Source of the DNA: UBA6244 sp965140775
GTDB lineage: Bacteria; Bacteroidota; Bacteroidia; Bacteroidales; F082
Reading direction: 5' to 3'
Assembly (NCBI GenBank): GCA_965140775.1
Contig: OZ223471.1
Coordinates: 2,356,001-2,420,000 of the forward strand
DNA length: 64,000 nucleotides
Shown: piece after piece, positions 63,131-64,000 of the stretch
Numbering within the stretch: position 1 is the stretch's first letter
Layout of the letters: every line of letters starts with the position of its first letter
The notes under the pieces: model-generated
What the model was told of the DNA's origin: nothing
Database searches by the model: none
The model's input: the letters and a program-made list of their open reading frames with translations, nothing else
Position numbers and translations under genes: made by a program

Positions 63131-64000
63131 ATGACCCTTATCAAATCCATTTCAGGAATTCGTGGCACCATCGGTGGTATGCCCGGTAACAACCTTACGC
63201 CCATCGATGTTGTGAAATTTACGGCCGCTTTTGCCACTACCATTCAGGAAGTTTATCCGGGAAAAAAACTACAGTTCGTGGTAGGTCGCGATGCCCGCAT
63301 TTCAGGTGAAATGGTAGAGCAACTGGTATGCGCCACCCTTTCGGGAATGGGCATCGATGTGATAAACACCGGATTATCCACTACTCCAACCGTGGAAATG
63401 GCAGTGGTTCAACTAAAGGCTGATGCGGGCATTATCCTCACAGCCAGTCACAACCCAAAGCAATGGAATGCCCTCAAGTTGCTGAACTCCAAAGGTGAAT
63501 TTATTTCGGCAGCCGAAGGCGCACGCGTACTCGATCTGGCCGAAAACGAAGCCTTTTCCTTTGCCGAAGTAGATGAATTGGGGAAAATTACCGAAAATAA
63601 AACCACCATCGATAAACATATTGAAGCCATTTTGGCTTTACCGCTGGTAGATGCCGATCTAATCAAACAAGCCAATTTCAAGGTAGCCGTGGACGGCGTG
63701 AATTCCACCGGAGGTATTGCTATTCCTCAATTGTTGAAGGCCCTGGGCGTGGAACAAGTGGTGGAAATATATTGTGAGCCCAACGGACATTTTCCACATA
63801 ATCCCGAACCTTTACCCGAGAACCTGACGGTTATTTCAGAAACGGTGGTGAAAGAAAAAGCCGATATGGGAGTGGTAGTGGATCCCGATGTGGATCGACT
63901 GGCATTGGTGATGGAAGACGGACAAATGTTTGGTGAAGAATATACGCTGGTGGCCGTTGCTGACTATATCCTGCAAAACAACAAGGGCAACGCGGTTTCC
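63131..64000 (+). CDS. glmM: Phosphoglucosamine mutase, N-terminal 290 residues (runs off window)
   Basis: Open to the window edge, with 290 codons visible of an expected 450-460. Opening MTLIKSISGIRGTIGG is typical of Bacteroidota GlmM. Active-site phosphoserine is Ser106 in ILTASHNPKQWNALK; the metal-binding loop is DPDVDR (Asp251, 253, 255). It interconverts glucosamine-6-phosphate and glucosamine-1-phosphate for UDP-GlcNAc, feeding peptidoglycan and lipid A (lpxD). A phosphomannomutase of the same superfamily is the alternative; the C-terminal specificity loop is outside the window. Confidence 0.9.
   Translation, partial: MTLIKSISGIRGTIGGMPGNNLTPIDVVKFTAAFATTIQEVYPGKKLQFVVGRDARISGEMVEQLVCATLSGMGIDVINTGLSTTPTVEMAVVQLKADAGIILTASHNPKQWNALKLLNSKGEFISAAEGARVLDLAENEAFSFAEVDELGKITENKTTIDKHIEAILALPLVDADLIKQANFKVAVDGVNSTGGIAIPQLLKALGVEQVVEIYCEPNGHFPHNPEPLPENLTVISETVVKEKADMGVVVDPDVDRLALVMEDGQMFGEEYTLVAVADYILQNNKGNAVS

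Overview
The window is a 64 kb chromosomal piece of a Bacteroidota bacterium, probably class Bacteroidia. Three lines of evidence support this: about twenty genes are preceded by the phylum's -7 promoter element TAnnTTTG; there is a type IX secretion (T9SS) sorting domain; and there are typical lineage proteins (a DUF5723-like outer-membrane protein, a DUF4294-like protein, a ClpC with a UVR motif, a one-chain aconitase-family enzyme). No phage, transposase, rRNA operon or CRISPR array is visible. Most of the window is housekeeping sequence.

Bases 1-8300 are the accessory part. A minus-strand, translationally coupled pair encodes a PLD-nuclease/SNF2-helicase fusion and an Eco57I-type N6-adenine DNA methyltransferase. 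A third, truncated gene follows at the window edge. This looks like a two-subunit restriction or phage-defence system. The specificity part of the methyltransferase is clearly more AT-rich than its flanks. Upstream lies 1.3 kb of non-coding DNA with a 21-bp and a 9-bp tandem array, then a tRNA-Arg(CCG) whose 3' end points at the system, as expected for an island inserted at a tRNA.

Bases 8300-31000 hold an unknown secreted protein, a TonB-dependent receptor with a small membrane protein, an exported Fe/Mn superoxide dismutase with a PerR/Fur-like palindrome over its promoter, an alpha/beta hydrolase, typA, an RluA-family pseudouridine synthase, a SpoU-type RNA methyltransferase, trkH, a fused aconitase/isopropylmalate-dehydratase-type enzyme, a three-gene RND efflux operon, a lone receiver-domain protein, and trmN6-rimM.

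Bases 31000-48300 hold an ABC-F ATPase, a DEAD-box-like protein that has lost its catalytic motifs and is divergent from an intact DEAD-box helicase, a TPR protein, gyrA divergent from clpC, two convergent acyl-CoA dehydrogenases separated by two terminators, xerD, a small acidic protein and an SDR oxidoreductase.

Bases 48400-64000 hold a tight run (class III aminotransferase, T9SS-exported deiminase-fold protein without its catalytic Cys, aat, guaD, lpxD), a second DEAD-box helicase with a DbpA-type tail, a solitary oligopeptide-type ABC permease, a YitT-like protein, a DUF5723-like protein, then tRNA-Leu(UAG)-tig-clpP-clpX (folding and proteolysis), a DUF4294-like protein and glmM, cut by the window end.

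Start codons were often moved inward from the longest open frame because a TAnnTTTG promoter, or in one case a tRNA, lies inside the extension.
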